Part shown: in pieces, positions 16,524 to 24,727 of the stretch
Layout: the number at the start of each line of letters is the position of its first letter
Position numbering within the stretch: the first letter of the stretch is position 1
NCBI GenBank assembly: GCA_002328825.1
Contig: DCWI01000110.1
Location: forward strand, 1 to 34,223
Direction: 5' to 3'
Source of the DNA: Nitrospiraceae bacterium UBA2166
GTDB lineage: Bacteria > Nitrospirota > Nitrospiria > Nitrospirales > UBA2166
DNA: 34,223 nt
The notes under the pieces: model-generated
The model's database searches: none
Told to the model about the DNA's origin: nothing
What the model saw: the letters and a program-made list of their open reading frames with translations, nothing else
Program-made: the position numbers and the translations under genes

Positions 16524-17656
16524 TGTTGGTTTTGTGTAAACTCTTTGTAGCACTGACTAATCAAAGCATTAACGTGTGTCTGAAACACAGATGCATTAAA
16601 GCGTTGGGCATGTTTTCCAATTGCGTCAGGATTGAAACCTGATTCATTGGCTTCGAATGTTTCAATTGCTTGTAATAAACTAGAGACTGACTGGTTTGGG
16701 AAAAGGATTCCAGTGGGTGGGTGATGATCTTGTATTTCACTGGACAATGGGACAACGGTCTCGATCACTCCTCCAGCATGGTATGCGATGATTGCTTTTC
16801 CCGCCGCCATAGCCTCAACAGGTACGATTCCGAAATCTTCCAATCCTGGTAAGACTAGCGCGCGGCATCGTTGGTAGTATGCCCGAACCACATCGTCTGT
16901 CTGCCAGCCCATAAACCTAATCGTTGGTCCGGACATTTGGCGTAGCAGAGTATCATCTGGACCAGAGCCAATAATCACCAAGGGTTTTTGAAGTTTGGTA
17001 AAGGCGTTAATGGCTAGATCGACGCGCTTGTACGGCACGAGAGCCGTCACCATCAAATAGAATTCCTCGTGAGTGTGTGATGGGGTGACCCCTTCAATAT
17101 CAACCGGTGGGTAAAGCACTTGAGCATTTTTTTGATATAGCCTCTCGATTCTTTCAGCGACGTGGTGAGAATTTGCGATCCAGTAATTAACCCTCGTATT
17201 TGAGGTCGTGTCCCAGCGGCGAAGTGATGGTATGCACAATCGCATTCCCATACGAGTGAACCACGTTTTTTGTGCTGATAGGTAGGTTGAATATAAATCC
17301 CAAGCATATCTCATTGGTGTGTGAATATAACTGATGTGGCAGGTTTCTGGTGCGTGTATGACTCCTTTTGCTACGCAGTGGCTTGAGCTTAGTATGAGAT
17401 CGTAGCCGGACAATTTGAAGCGTTCAATGGCAAATGGAAAGAGTGGGAGAAAGTTGCGATAGGTGTGTTGAATGAACGGAAAGTACTGTAGAAATGAAGG
17501 CGTAATTTTCAGACGTTCGATAGTTGGGGTAACGCTGCCTGGAATGTGGAAGAGAGTAAACAAGTCAGCATTTGGGAATAACTCACAAAAGCTTTGCAAT
17601 ACGCGTTCTCCTCCTCGCATTCCGGTAAGCCAGTCATGAACAAGTGCAACCTTCAT
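16517..17656 (-). CDS. Glycosyltransferase family 4 (WbaZ-like)
   Basis: Retaining glycosyltransferase of the GT-B fold that adds a sugar, plausibly mannose, to the lipid-linked oligosaccharide. The 379-residue protein starts MKVALVHDWLTGMRGGERVL, typical of WbaZ-like mannosyltransferases. It has SYIHTPMRYAWD and VLYPPVDIEG in the middle, YKRVDLAI in the donor domain, and the nucleotide-sugar motif PGLEDFGIVPVEAMAAGKAI (E-x7-E). It overlaps the WcaJ-like gene and follows the next glycosyltransferase by 5 bases, so the group is one operon. Donor and acceptor are not readable from sequence. Confidence 0.88.
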   Translation of the reverse strand: MKVALVHDWLTGMRGGERVLQSFCELFPNADLFTLFHIPGSVTPTIERLKITPSFLQYFPFIQHTYRNFLPLFPFAIERFKLSGYDLILSSSHCVAKGVIHAPETCHISYIHTPMRYAWDLYSTYLSAQKTWFTRMGMRLCIPSLRRWDTTSNTRVNYWIANSHHVAERIERLYQKNAQVLYPPVDIEGVTPSHTHEEFYLMVTALVPYKRVDLAINAFTKLQKPLVIIGSGPDDTLLRQMSGPTIRFMGWQTDDVVRAYYQRCRALVLPGLEDFGIVPVEAMAAGKAIIAYHAGGVIETVVPLSSEIQDHHPPTGILFPNQSVSSLLQAIETFEANESGFNPDAIGKHAQRFNASVFQTHVNALISQCYKEFTQNQQC

Positions 17657-17661
17657 CTTCG

Positions 17662-18966
17662 TCAGATAGATGGTGTGTGATGTTCGGGTTTATGAGAAAG
17701 TGCTGCGAGGGTCTTGCGGACTTTTTCCCCGATTATGCGGGCATTGTAGTGCTCATTGACAAAGCGATATGCCGCATCAACCATTTGGTATGTTTGTTCG
17801 GGTGCAAAAAGAATTTGGTTTATCCCTTCAACAAAATCTGATGTGGTATTTGCTAACCAGAAATGGGTCATAGCCGTTGCGTTTAATCCTTCGACTGCCT
17901 TGGCAGTTGCAATGAGCGGGCGACGTGCTGCCCAAGCTTCCAAAACTTTAAAACGTGTTCCACTGCCATTGAGAATTGGAGCAAGAATCATTGAGGCATC
18001 ATTAATATATGGGCGAATATCATCGATAAAGCCCGTAAAGGTCACTCCATCAGACTGTGGCTTGATCCAATGATGATCATCTTTGCCTACGATCATTAAT
18101 TCACAATCTTTGTGGGTTGTTCTAACTTGTGGAAATATATGATGTACCAACAGCTCAACTGCGGTTCTGTTGGGTGGAAAATCAAGTCCACCACAAAAGA
18201 GAAGGAGTTTCCGCTGCTCCGAGCGCTGCCGTACCGATTTATAGAATTCAATGTCAATGCTGTTTGGAATTACCGAAATTCGAGAATTTAAGGGTGCCTG
18301 TTCCGATTCATAAAGAATGGTTTTGATGCGTTGCTTATCTTTGTCCGAGGTTGTGAATAAGTGGTCAAACATGGGAAGCCAGCGCCGTTCTTGCTGAATG
18401 GAAAAACGGGAAAACATATGATTAACCCATGAACGGGGAAAGTTGTCAGAATGTGTTGCAAATTCATTTTTAAGATCAGATTCAATGTTATGGAGATCGA
18501 GTATCGTAATACCTGAGGCACTGAGAGCATTCTGAACCAAAGGGTAATAGTTTGCGATCCAGGAATGTTCAAGAATAGCGAGATCATATGATCTTCCAGC
18601 GAGAATGGTTACTACTTGTCGCATGATATTATCGTTGACATAAACATCTGATCGTGGACTTAGCCTATGGCGAACGCAGTATGCGATTCTGCGAAACTGA
18701 GTCCACAGGTCTTTCTTCGGAAATATAGCTGGAATAACATCGATTCTTTGACACCATCGATCGAGTGGAGGGTAGCCAAAGGGTGTTGATGATGTGGGGC
18801 CGCTCAGTGTAAGTAGATCAACGGTATAGGTGTCCCCCAATGAGGCGATCAGGTGGTAAACACGAAGAAGTCCGCCCTCGGAAGGAGGATAAGGATAATC
18901 AGGAGCGATGATCAGAGCAGTAGGCTTCACTTGATGCTTCTTACCGCAATTCATTGCTGTGGCCAT
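17662..18966 (-). CDS. Glycosyltransferase (GT4-like, HNxE subgroup)
   Basis: GT-B glycosyltransferase of 434 residues. It has an N-terminal acceptor domain (PDYPYPPSEGGLLRVYHL, then LDLHNIESDL) and a C-terminal donor domain (LLLFCGGLDFPPN, then NGSGTRFKVLEAWAARRPLI and KAVEGL). The HNIE and GSGTRFKVLE motifs match the C-terminal half of the double glycosyltransferase at 21671, so the two are paralogues. The start is uncertain: ATG 18966 is used here, while GTG 18999 adds 11 residues; neither has a good ribosome site. It precedes the GT4 gene by 5 bases. Confidence 0.85.
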   Translation of the reverse strand: MATAMNCGKKHQVKPTALIIAPDYPYPPSEGGLLRVYHLIASLGDTYTVDLLTLSGPTSSTPFGYPPLDRWCQRIDVIPAIFPKKDLWTQFRRIAYCVRHRLSPRSDVYVNDNIMRQVVTILAGRSYDLAILEHSWIANYYPLVQNALSASGITILDLHNIESDLKNEFATHSDNFPRSWVNHMFSRFSIQQERRWLPMFDHLFTTSDKDKQRIKTILYESEQAPLNSRISVIPNSIDIEFYKSVRQRSEQRKLLLFCGGLDFPPNRTAVELLVHHIFPQVRTTHKDCELMIVGKDDHHWIKPQSDGVTFTGFIDDIRPYINDASMILAPILNGSGTRFKVLEAWAARRPLIATAKAVEGLNATAMTHFWLANTTSDFVEGINQILFAPEQTYQMVDAAYRFVNEHYNARIIGEKVRKTLAALSHKPEHHTPSI

Positions 18967-19088
18967 AGATCCATATTTGTCAGTTTTGGATGATAGCACA
19001 CGGCCAGAACAAGGCGTACGGACGTTTTTCTGAAGATGTTTTTGAGTTCTCCTTCAATCACAGAGTTCTCTTTGTGTTAAGCCTCATG

Positions 19089-20141
19089 TTATGAAATGTC
19101 CTTTAAAATATTAAATGTCATGTAGGCGCTCTTTTCCCATGAGAATAGGGAAGCATGTGTACGGCCCTTTTCTGAAAGAGCCTCACGAAGAGATGTGTCT
19201 TGAATAAGGGAAAGTAATGCCGATGAGATTTCGTCTTCACGATAGGGGTCGACGCAGATGGCATTGTCTCTAGCTATTTCAGGTAAAGCACTCAGGTTAC
19301 TTGTTAGTACTGGGGTGCCACTCGCCATGGCTTCGAGTACTGGAAGTCCAAAACCTTCATACATGCTCAGGTAGAGAAATACGATGGCCCCTGCGTACAA
19401 TGGGGCAAGTACATTGTCGGGAACGTAGCCGACAATATGAACTCGCGAAGGGATGTTGCGAGGGTATGAATGGGAAAAAATGTTTGAGGGTTCGGTTCCA
19501 CCAAATAATACTAGCCACAGATCGCTGGGAATGTCATTCTGAATATTTCTCCATGCTGAGAGTTGACGGTCAATGTTTTTTCTTTGGTCAAGCGAATTGA
19601 TGGCAAGTAAATAATGTTCCGAGGGTATCTTGAGGCGTTCACGCATGTGTCGAATTGTGGATGGGGTTTGAGGTATGAATGATTTTGCAACGCCGTTTGG
19701 GATGACAGAAATATGGTTTTCGGAAACCGCACATCGTTCAATAAGGCGTTGTTTTGTAAAATTTGAGATTGTAATGATGTGGGCTACTCGTTGTACGAGT
19801 TTGGGAAGAAGAAAGTTGTACCAAGTAGAGAAACGTTGGCTGAACCACTCTGGATGGTCAATGGTTGCGAGGTCATGAATGGTAACTACCTGCTTTTTGG
19901 TTATGAGGGGACCTGTGTTTCCTGGGCTCCACAGAGTTCTTCCTTGAGCGTGAAATGGTAGTACGCATTGTTCCCACAGATGGCCTGAAGCTCCTGCCAA
20001 TGGATACGATGGTGTGATTGTCTTGACTCCTTCAGGAGCTCGCTGCAGTAATTCTTGAGTATATCGTTGTACTCCGGTGAGTGGCGTTCTGCTGTTTCTT
20101 GAGTTACACACTATAGTTGCAGGTATCTTGGTCTTTGTCAT
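19089..20141 (-). CDS. Glycosyltransferase family 4
   Basis: A 350-residue GT-B glycosyltransferase. It shows TGVQRYTQELL at the N-terminus, VVTIHDLA and ITISNFTK in the acceptor half, and LAINSLDQRKNI, then SMYEGFGLPVLEAMASGTPV (the E-x7-E nucleotide-sugar motif) in the donor half. It is the first gene of the minus-strand polysaccharide group, separated by about 120 bases from the next, and divergent from the methyltransferase at 20679. Specificity cannot be assigned. Confidence 0.88.
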   Translation of the reverse strand: MTKTKIPATIVCNSRNSRTPLTGVQRYTQELLQRAPEGVKTITPSYPLAGASGHLWEQCVLPFHAQGRTLWSPGNTGPLITKKQVVTIHDLATIDHPEWFSQRFSTWYNFLLPKLVQRVAHIITISNFTKQRLIERCAVSENHISVIPNGVAKSFIPQTPSTIRHMRERLKIPSEHYLLAINSLDQRKNIDRQLSAWRNIQNDIPSDLWLVLFGGTEPSNIFSHSYPRNIPSRVHIVGYVPDNVLAPLYAGAIVFLYLSMYEGFGLPVLEAMASGTPVLTSNLSALPEIARDNAICVDPYREDEISSALLSLIQDTSLREALSEKGRTHASLFSWEKSAYMTFNILKDIS

Positions 20142-20243
20142 GTCGTACGTCTCAACTATTGTGTCCTGAAGATGACATGCTACAGACTCTCATTGTTTGT
20201 CGTCATGTTTTGGCTTCAAATGCAGCTACACTCTGAAAACAAT

Positions 20244-20262
20244 AGGGTTGCCAAGCAACCCT
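20244..20262. repeat. Small hairpin next to the TIR element
   Basis: AGGGTTG (20244-20250) and CAACCCT (20256-20262) form a perfect 7-base-pair stem around the 5-base loop CCAAG. No T-run follows, so it is not a standard terminator. Its last base overlaps the left end of the 190-bp element. Confidence 0.55.
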
Positions 20263-20451
20263 GAGTTACGTAGATTGTCTCAAGATTTGTCAAGAAATAA
20301 TATGAATAATAGGAGGAGAAAAATTTTCCCCGAGGTGCAGTGTGACGTTGGGGTCTCGTGGGACGGTGTGGTAGAGAAGCCCCAATGATCTGAGCCAATG
20401 ATGACCCTCTCCGGAGAACCGGATGCTTTCTAGTTTTGTCTACGTAACTCA
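20262..20451. repeat. 190-bp element with 13-bp perfect terminal inverted repeats and a structured core
   Basis: TGAGTTACGTAGA at 20262-20274 is matched exactly, inverted, at 20439-20451. Between them is no gene, but there is strong folding potential. TTGGGG-TCTC (about 20349) pairs with GAGA-AG-CCCCAA (about 20375) with a small bulge, and TCCGG-AGAA-CCGGA forms a tetraloop hairpin near 20410-20423. The pattern fits a small non-autonomous mobile element (MITE-like) or a structured RNA. The piece GGAGAACCGGATGC also resembles the beginning of a group II intron domain V, so a decayed intron is an alternative. No target duplication was visible. It fills most of the divergent gap 20142-20608. Confidence 0.5.
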
Positions 20452-20608
20452 TCGTCCTGTACTTTCAATATGCGAGTTTTTTCTTCTTACCTCATTTGGC
20501 AATGGTTTTGCCAATGTTTCATGTTATTTTGGGATGGATACTCATCTTGTGATAGATATAATTAACCCCAGACGACATGATGCTAGTTTTGTGATTATAA
20601 AGGCCTGA

Positions 20609-20637
20609 TTGACTCGAATTATAGTCATTGTTATGCT
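20609..20637 (+). promoter_or_regulatory. Promoter candidate of the methyltransferase-glycosyltransferase pair
   Basis: TTGACT (20609-20614, 5 of 6) and TATGCT (20632-20637, 4 of 6) with a 17-base spacer. The predicted transcript start near 20644 precedes ATG 20679 by about 35 bases, which supports that start over the TTG at 20628. Confidence 0.45.
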
Positions 20638-20678
20638 CAGGACTGTGCGTGACCTGCTTTTCTTACCCTGTGCTTGAA

Positions 20679-21674
20679 ATGGCTGAGGATCGTAATTTAG
20701 CAGCCCTAGCGTCATTGCTCCCGATTGTAACTCCGAAGGATGGTAGTCGGATTGATGTGGATGATCTCGTTTCGGCTACAGCGTGTGTTTCGCGTGCAAA
20801 CTCTTTAACTTGTCCGTCTTCTAAGAAGGTTGTTCTCAATCTTCTTCGTCTTGTGCTTGGAGAAAATACTGTCAATAGGATTCAGCGGTTCCTTGGTGTG
20901 CAAGCACATACTGTGCCGCTTGCAGATTATCAAGAAATTTCAATTAATGGGCTTGTATCATTTGTTGATATTCAAGGGAAGACCATACTTGAAGTGGGAA
21001 GTGATGAAGGAGGCAATGTTCTTGTTGCGCTTGAAGAAAGAGGCGTGAAATTTGCCTTGGGTATTGATGTCTGGAAGCGAAAAGACTGGTTTCGTGTGCT
21101 CTCTAAAAAGCTTGTACATGCATATGGAGATGTGTTGTCGCTTCCATATCGAGACAATAGCTTTGATGTGCTTCTCAACATTGCGACGTTCGAACATATT
21201 CACAATCTCGATGTAACTATGCATGAAATGTATCGTCTTCTCAAACCAGAGGGGATTATGTATGCCCAGTTTGGACCAATCTGGTCGTCCGCGGTTGGAC
21301 ATCATATTTGGTGTAATCTTGATGATAAGATCTTTCGGTTTGATAACCCAGATCTCAATCCCCTGGATGACTTTGATCACCTTTTATATGATCGGAGTGA
21401 ATTGACTACAAAGTTAATGAAATTTTGGGATGATCGAACGGCAAATCATCTTGTAAAAGCAGTATTTGATCATTCTCATATTAACCGCATGTTTCATCAT
21501 GAGATTTGTGATTATATGAGGCAGTCTCCGTTGGAGGTGTTGCATTTGGAAAAAAGTTGGGACATTGCCGTTCCGCTTGAAATCGAACAGCGTCTTCGTG
21601 ATCGACATGGAGACAAATCTGATTTTAGTTGTGCAGGTATGCAGATCGTATTGCAAAAAGGTACCACCAAGTGA
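20679..21674 (+). CDS. SAM-dependent class I methyltransferase (Methyltransf_11 type)
   Basis: Predicted to methylate a sugar or other cell-envelope precursor, judged from its place in the polysaccharide locus. The 331-residue protein has a Rossmann methyltransferase core: motif I ILEVGSDEGGN, an acidic IDVWKRKD end of strand 2, DVLSLPYRDNSFDVLLN (motif II-like) and EMYRLLKPEG (motif III). A 90-residue N-terminal part and a long C-terminal part unlike common small methyltransferases flank it. The start ATG 20679 lacks a clear ribosome site. The stop overlaps the GTG of the next gene (GTGA), so translation is coupled. Confidence 0.82.
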   Translation: MAEDRNLAALASLLPIVTPKDGSRIDVDDLVSATACVSRANSLTCPSSKKVVLNLLRLVLGENTVNRIQRFLGVQAHTVPLADYQEISINGLVSFVDIQGKTILEVGSDEGGNVLVALEERGVKFALGIDVWKRKDWFRVLSKKLVHAYGDVLSLPYRDNSFDVLLNIATFEHIHNLDVTMHEMYRLLKPEGIMYAQFGPIWSSAVGHHIWCNLDDKIFRFDNPDLNPLDDFDHLLYDRSELTTKLMKFWDDRTANHLVKAVFDHSHINRMFHHEICDYMRQSPLEVLHLEKSWDIAVPLEIEQRLRDRHGDKSDFSCAGMQIVLQKGTTK

Positions 21675-24406
21675 TTGTATTGAAAAGGCCTCATGTTTTT
21701 TTCCTCGTGCATGGGTTGTATCCAATAAAGGGCTATCCTGTGACAGGGAATGGTGTTCGGGCGTGGGGATTAGTCCAAGGGTTGCAACACCGTGGATGTC
21801 GTGTAACTTACGCTACACCCGCGGATACTATTCGACCTGGCTGGGAAGCCTCTATTACATCTGACTTTGATGTTGCGTTTTTTGATGGACCGTTGGAACT
21901 TAACGAATTAATTTATCGTGTGAAACCCGATGTGATCGTAGTGATCAATTGGGAACTCGTCGATTTACTTTCTGCACAGCTGGAGATTCCCATCGTTCTT
22001 GATCTGATTGCGCCGCGTTTGCTTGAAATGCAATTTCAACGGTCGACGCATGCTACGGTCGACTCCGAAATGGTGCGTTATATGCAAGCGCTTGGTCGTG
22101 GAAACCATTTTCTCTGTAGCACGGAAAAGCAGAAAACATTCTACTTATCGTGGTTGATGTTGAGTGGAGTTGATGAGGTCAATGATCCTATCGACGTCAT
22201 TCCTATCTCGGCGAATCCTCAAATGTTACAGCGCGCACGGGATACTTCAGGAGACATTACGTTTGTCTATGGTGGAGTACGGTGGCCATGGCAACGTCCG
22301 TCTGGTTATCTTAACCGTATTGCGACTGTGCTGCAGCGTTATGGGAAGGGGCATTTGCTTGTCATTGGTGGGTCCTATCCGTTAGCCGGGGAGGACTTTT
22401 CCACCTCAAGCTTTACCGACGCATTGGCATCAAATCAGCATTTGATAGTCAAGTCGCTTCTCCCTTACGACGAGATGGAAGAAACCTTTTTGAGTGCGCA
22501 TGTAGCTGTTGATCTTTCAGCGCGAAACCTGGAGCGTGAACTTAGTTTTTCGTATCGCATTATTGAGTATCTTCGCTGTGGTCTTCCTGTTATTTGCAAC
22601 CACTATTTGGCCATTGCATCGGATATTGAGTCATATAAAGCAGGATGGGTGATTGATACTGATGATGATTCAGTCGTGTTGGAGGATTTGGTCGAAGACA
22701 TTCTTGCTAATCCTGATCAGCTTATTGCGCGGAGCGTCAATGCCCAACGGTTGGTTCATGAGCGGTACAACTGGGATCGTACGACCGAGCCTCTTTACCG
22801 ATATTGTGTTGAACCAAAGATTTTTCATCGGAATCCGAACGTTCTGATGACTGTTTTGGAAAAGCAACAGAGGCTTGAGGGCGAGTTTCGTGAGCACACA
22901 CGTATGTTGTTACAGCAAGGAGAATGCCTTGATCGTCAGGCAAAACATCTTGTTTCTGTTGAGCAGAAGCTCAACCAAATTGAGCAGACAATCCAAGATC
23001 ATCAGGAAGGTATACATGAGCAGTTTCGGCTCCTGATAGAAGCCCAAAAACAGTTAGAACATAGGGTTTTGGCGTTAGGAATTCGAGGCATACTTCGGTG
23101 GATATGGCGGATTCCAGAGCGAATCTACCGTGTTATCCTGAAACCTCTGTTTTCTGGGAAGGATGCGAAAAACATTGCAATCATTACTCGTGCCGATATT
23201 TTTCCCGTTCATCATGGTGCTGCAGTGAGAATTGTTGAATCTGCGCGATCGCTCTCTCGTCACTGTGATCAAGTTTTGCTCATTACAACAGATCGTACTA
23301 AGTACTTTTCATTTATTCGTGGTGAAATACATCAGCGATACTATCCCAAGTTACTTCAGTTTTTTCCTTTACCTCTTAACCCGGTTTTTCAATACGTATT
23401 GCAGTATCGCGGGATTCCCTCTAACGAATGTTATCTTTTCTATGCACTTTATGACCTGAATATGTGGGCGCGGACTTTGTTTGTTGCGTATCAACATCGT
23501 ATTACTTTGTATCAGGCAGAGTTTCCCGCTTTTCTTCGACCGGCGCTTATTGCCCGGTGGTTCTTCGGAGGCAAAGTCTCTCTTGTTGAGCACAACGTCG
23601 AGTTTTCACGAATTGCTGAAACAGAAGAAGTGTCGTCAAAAACTCGACAATTTCTTCTGGATCTTGAAGTACGTCTGTGTAATCGGGCTGACCATGTCAT
23701 TGCCGTTTCGGCTGTTGATCAGGTCGCACTCGGTGAGGCGGGCGTGAAACCAGAAAAAATTACTGTTATTCCCCATGGTGTAGACCTCGAGCGGTTCACT
23801 AGCAAATCTTCAATAGTGTCGCAAGTGAGTATTGCTTCTTCTTCCCGTGCACCTGTCTTGGTGTACCATGGGCCGTATTCTTACGCACCAAATTTGCAGG
23901 CAGTGATGGCTTTGGGCACCGTGATTCTTCCTGCACTTGAGAAGAGTGGGCACGATGTAATTTGCCTGGCGATTGGGGATAGTCCTCCGGTGAAATCTCC
24001 ACATCCAGCCTTGACCTTTGTGGGGCCAGTTGATGATATTGCGTCGCATCTCAAACGTGGTGACATTGCTGTGGTTCCGCTCACTGCTGGTGGAGGTACT
24101 CGGATGAAGGTTCTCGATTATTTCGCGGCACACATTCCTGTTGTCGCCACCAGAAAAGCGGTTGAAGGGCTTCCAGTCGAAGATGGAAAACATCTGGTGA
24201 TGGTCGATGAAGTTGAGGAAATGGTGGAACAAATTGCGAAATTGATCAACAGTCCAGCTCACTGCCATGAGTTGACCAACAATGCCTTTGCGTTCGTTAA
24301 AGAGTTAGACTGGGCAGTGATTGGAACTCGCTATATGGAACTCTATGAGTTACCTTGGTGGCAGGAAAATGGGGAATCTACTGCGTGGAAGCAGAAGGCT
24401 AACTGA
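21671..24406 (+). CDS. Double glycosyltransferase: two GT-B domains joined by a coiled coil
   Basis: A 911-residue fusion. The N-terminal glycosyltransferase (about 8-390) begins VFFLVHGLYPIKGYPVTGNG and has FSYRIIEYLRCGLPVICN in its donor half. A glutamine- and glutamate-rich heptad region (about 394-465) is predicted coiled coil. It is followed by a basic amphipathic stretch (WIWRIPERIYRVILK) suited to membrane contact. The C-terminal glycosyltransferase (about 499-890) has LVEHNVEFSRIAE and AGGGTRMKVLDYFAAHIPVV, like the separate enzyme at 17662. GTG 21671 overlaps the methyltransferase stop and has AAGG 9 bases upstream. Such fusions usually add two successive sugars; which ones is unknown. 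Confidence 0.85.
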   Translation: MIVLKRPHVFFLVHGLYPIKGYPVTGNGVRAWGLVQGLQHRGCRVTYATPADTIRPGWEASITSDFDVAFFDGPLELNELIYRVKPDVIVVINWELVDLLSAQLEIPIVLDLIAPRLLEMQFQRSTHATVDSEMVRYMQALGRGNHFLCSTEKQKTFYLSWLMLSGVDEVNDPIDVIPISANPQMLQRARDTSGDITFVYGGVRWPWQRPSGYLNRIATVLQRYGKGHLLVIGGSYPLAGEDFSTSSFTDALASNQHLIVKSLLPYDEMEETFLSAHVAVDLSARNLERELSFSYRIIEYLRCGLPVICNHYLAIASDIESYKAGWVIDTDDDSVVLEDLVEDILANPDQLIARSVNAQRLVHERYNWDRTTEPLYRYCVEPKIFHRNPNVLMTVLEKQQRLEGEFREHTRMLLQQGECLDRQAKHLVSVEQKLNQIEQTIQDHQEGIHEQFRLLIEAQKQLEHRVLALGIRGILRWIWRIPERIYRVILKPLFSGKDAKNIAIITRADIFPVHHGAAVRIVESARSLSRHCDQVLLITTDRTKYFSFIRGEIHQRYYPKLLQFFPLPLNPVFQYVLQYRGIPSNECYLFYALYDLNMWARTLFVAYQHRITLYQAEFPAFLRPALIARWFFGGKVSLVEHNVEFSRIAETEEVSSKTRQFLLDLEVRLCNRADHVIAVSAVDQVALGEAGVKPEKITVIPHGVDLERFTSKSSIVSQVSIASSSRAPVLVYHGPYSYAPNLQAVMALGTVILPALEKSGHDVICLAIGDSPPVKSPHPALTFVGPVDDIASHLKRGDIAVVPLTAGGGTRMKVLDYFAAHIPVVATRKAVEGLPVEDGKHLVMVDEVEEMVEQIAKLINSPAHCHELTNNAFAFVKELDWAVIGTRYMELYELPWWQENGESTAWKQKAN

Positions 24407-24727
24407 CAAAAGAAACGCTGAAATAGTGGTCTGCTCTATTTTGGCTCATCGCTACCCTCATTTACTGTAGGCCCAGCAGATATCTTAGTAGTTTCTCATT
24501 TCAACACAGACAGTTTTCTAGATAAACCCTATTACCTCATTGAGGTTGTGTTGTGCTCTCGCCATGTTTGTGTTGAACATAGCATACAAACAAATTTTTC
24601 CTGATCATGCGATCAACTCAGGTTTTATTGGAGAGGCTCAGTAACTGATTGACCGTATTTTGTGTCACAGTATTGGATGGAACCGTCTTAACCAGAATAA
24701 GGTTGGGAAGAGTCTTCGTATTGGGAG
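24407..24727. other. Convergent gap of about 320 bases, two weak terminator-like hairpins
   Basis: No gene seen. TGTTTGT (24565-24571) pairs with ACAAACA (24586-24592) and is followed by AATTTTTCC. CCTGA (24600-24604) pairs with TCAGG (24618-24622) and is followed by TTTTATT. Either could end transcription of the plus-strand double glycosyltransferase, but both stems are short and AT-rich. Confidence 0.3.

Noticed and set aside
20197..20452. Short open frames on both strands across the TIR element
   Set aside because: They overlap each other, lack ribosome sites and resemble no protein; the interest lies in the repeats and folding.
24600..24629. Confident intrinsic terminator after the double glycosyltransferase
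   Set aside because: The stem is only 5 strong pairs and the T run is interrupted; kept only as a weak note.
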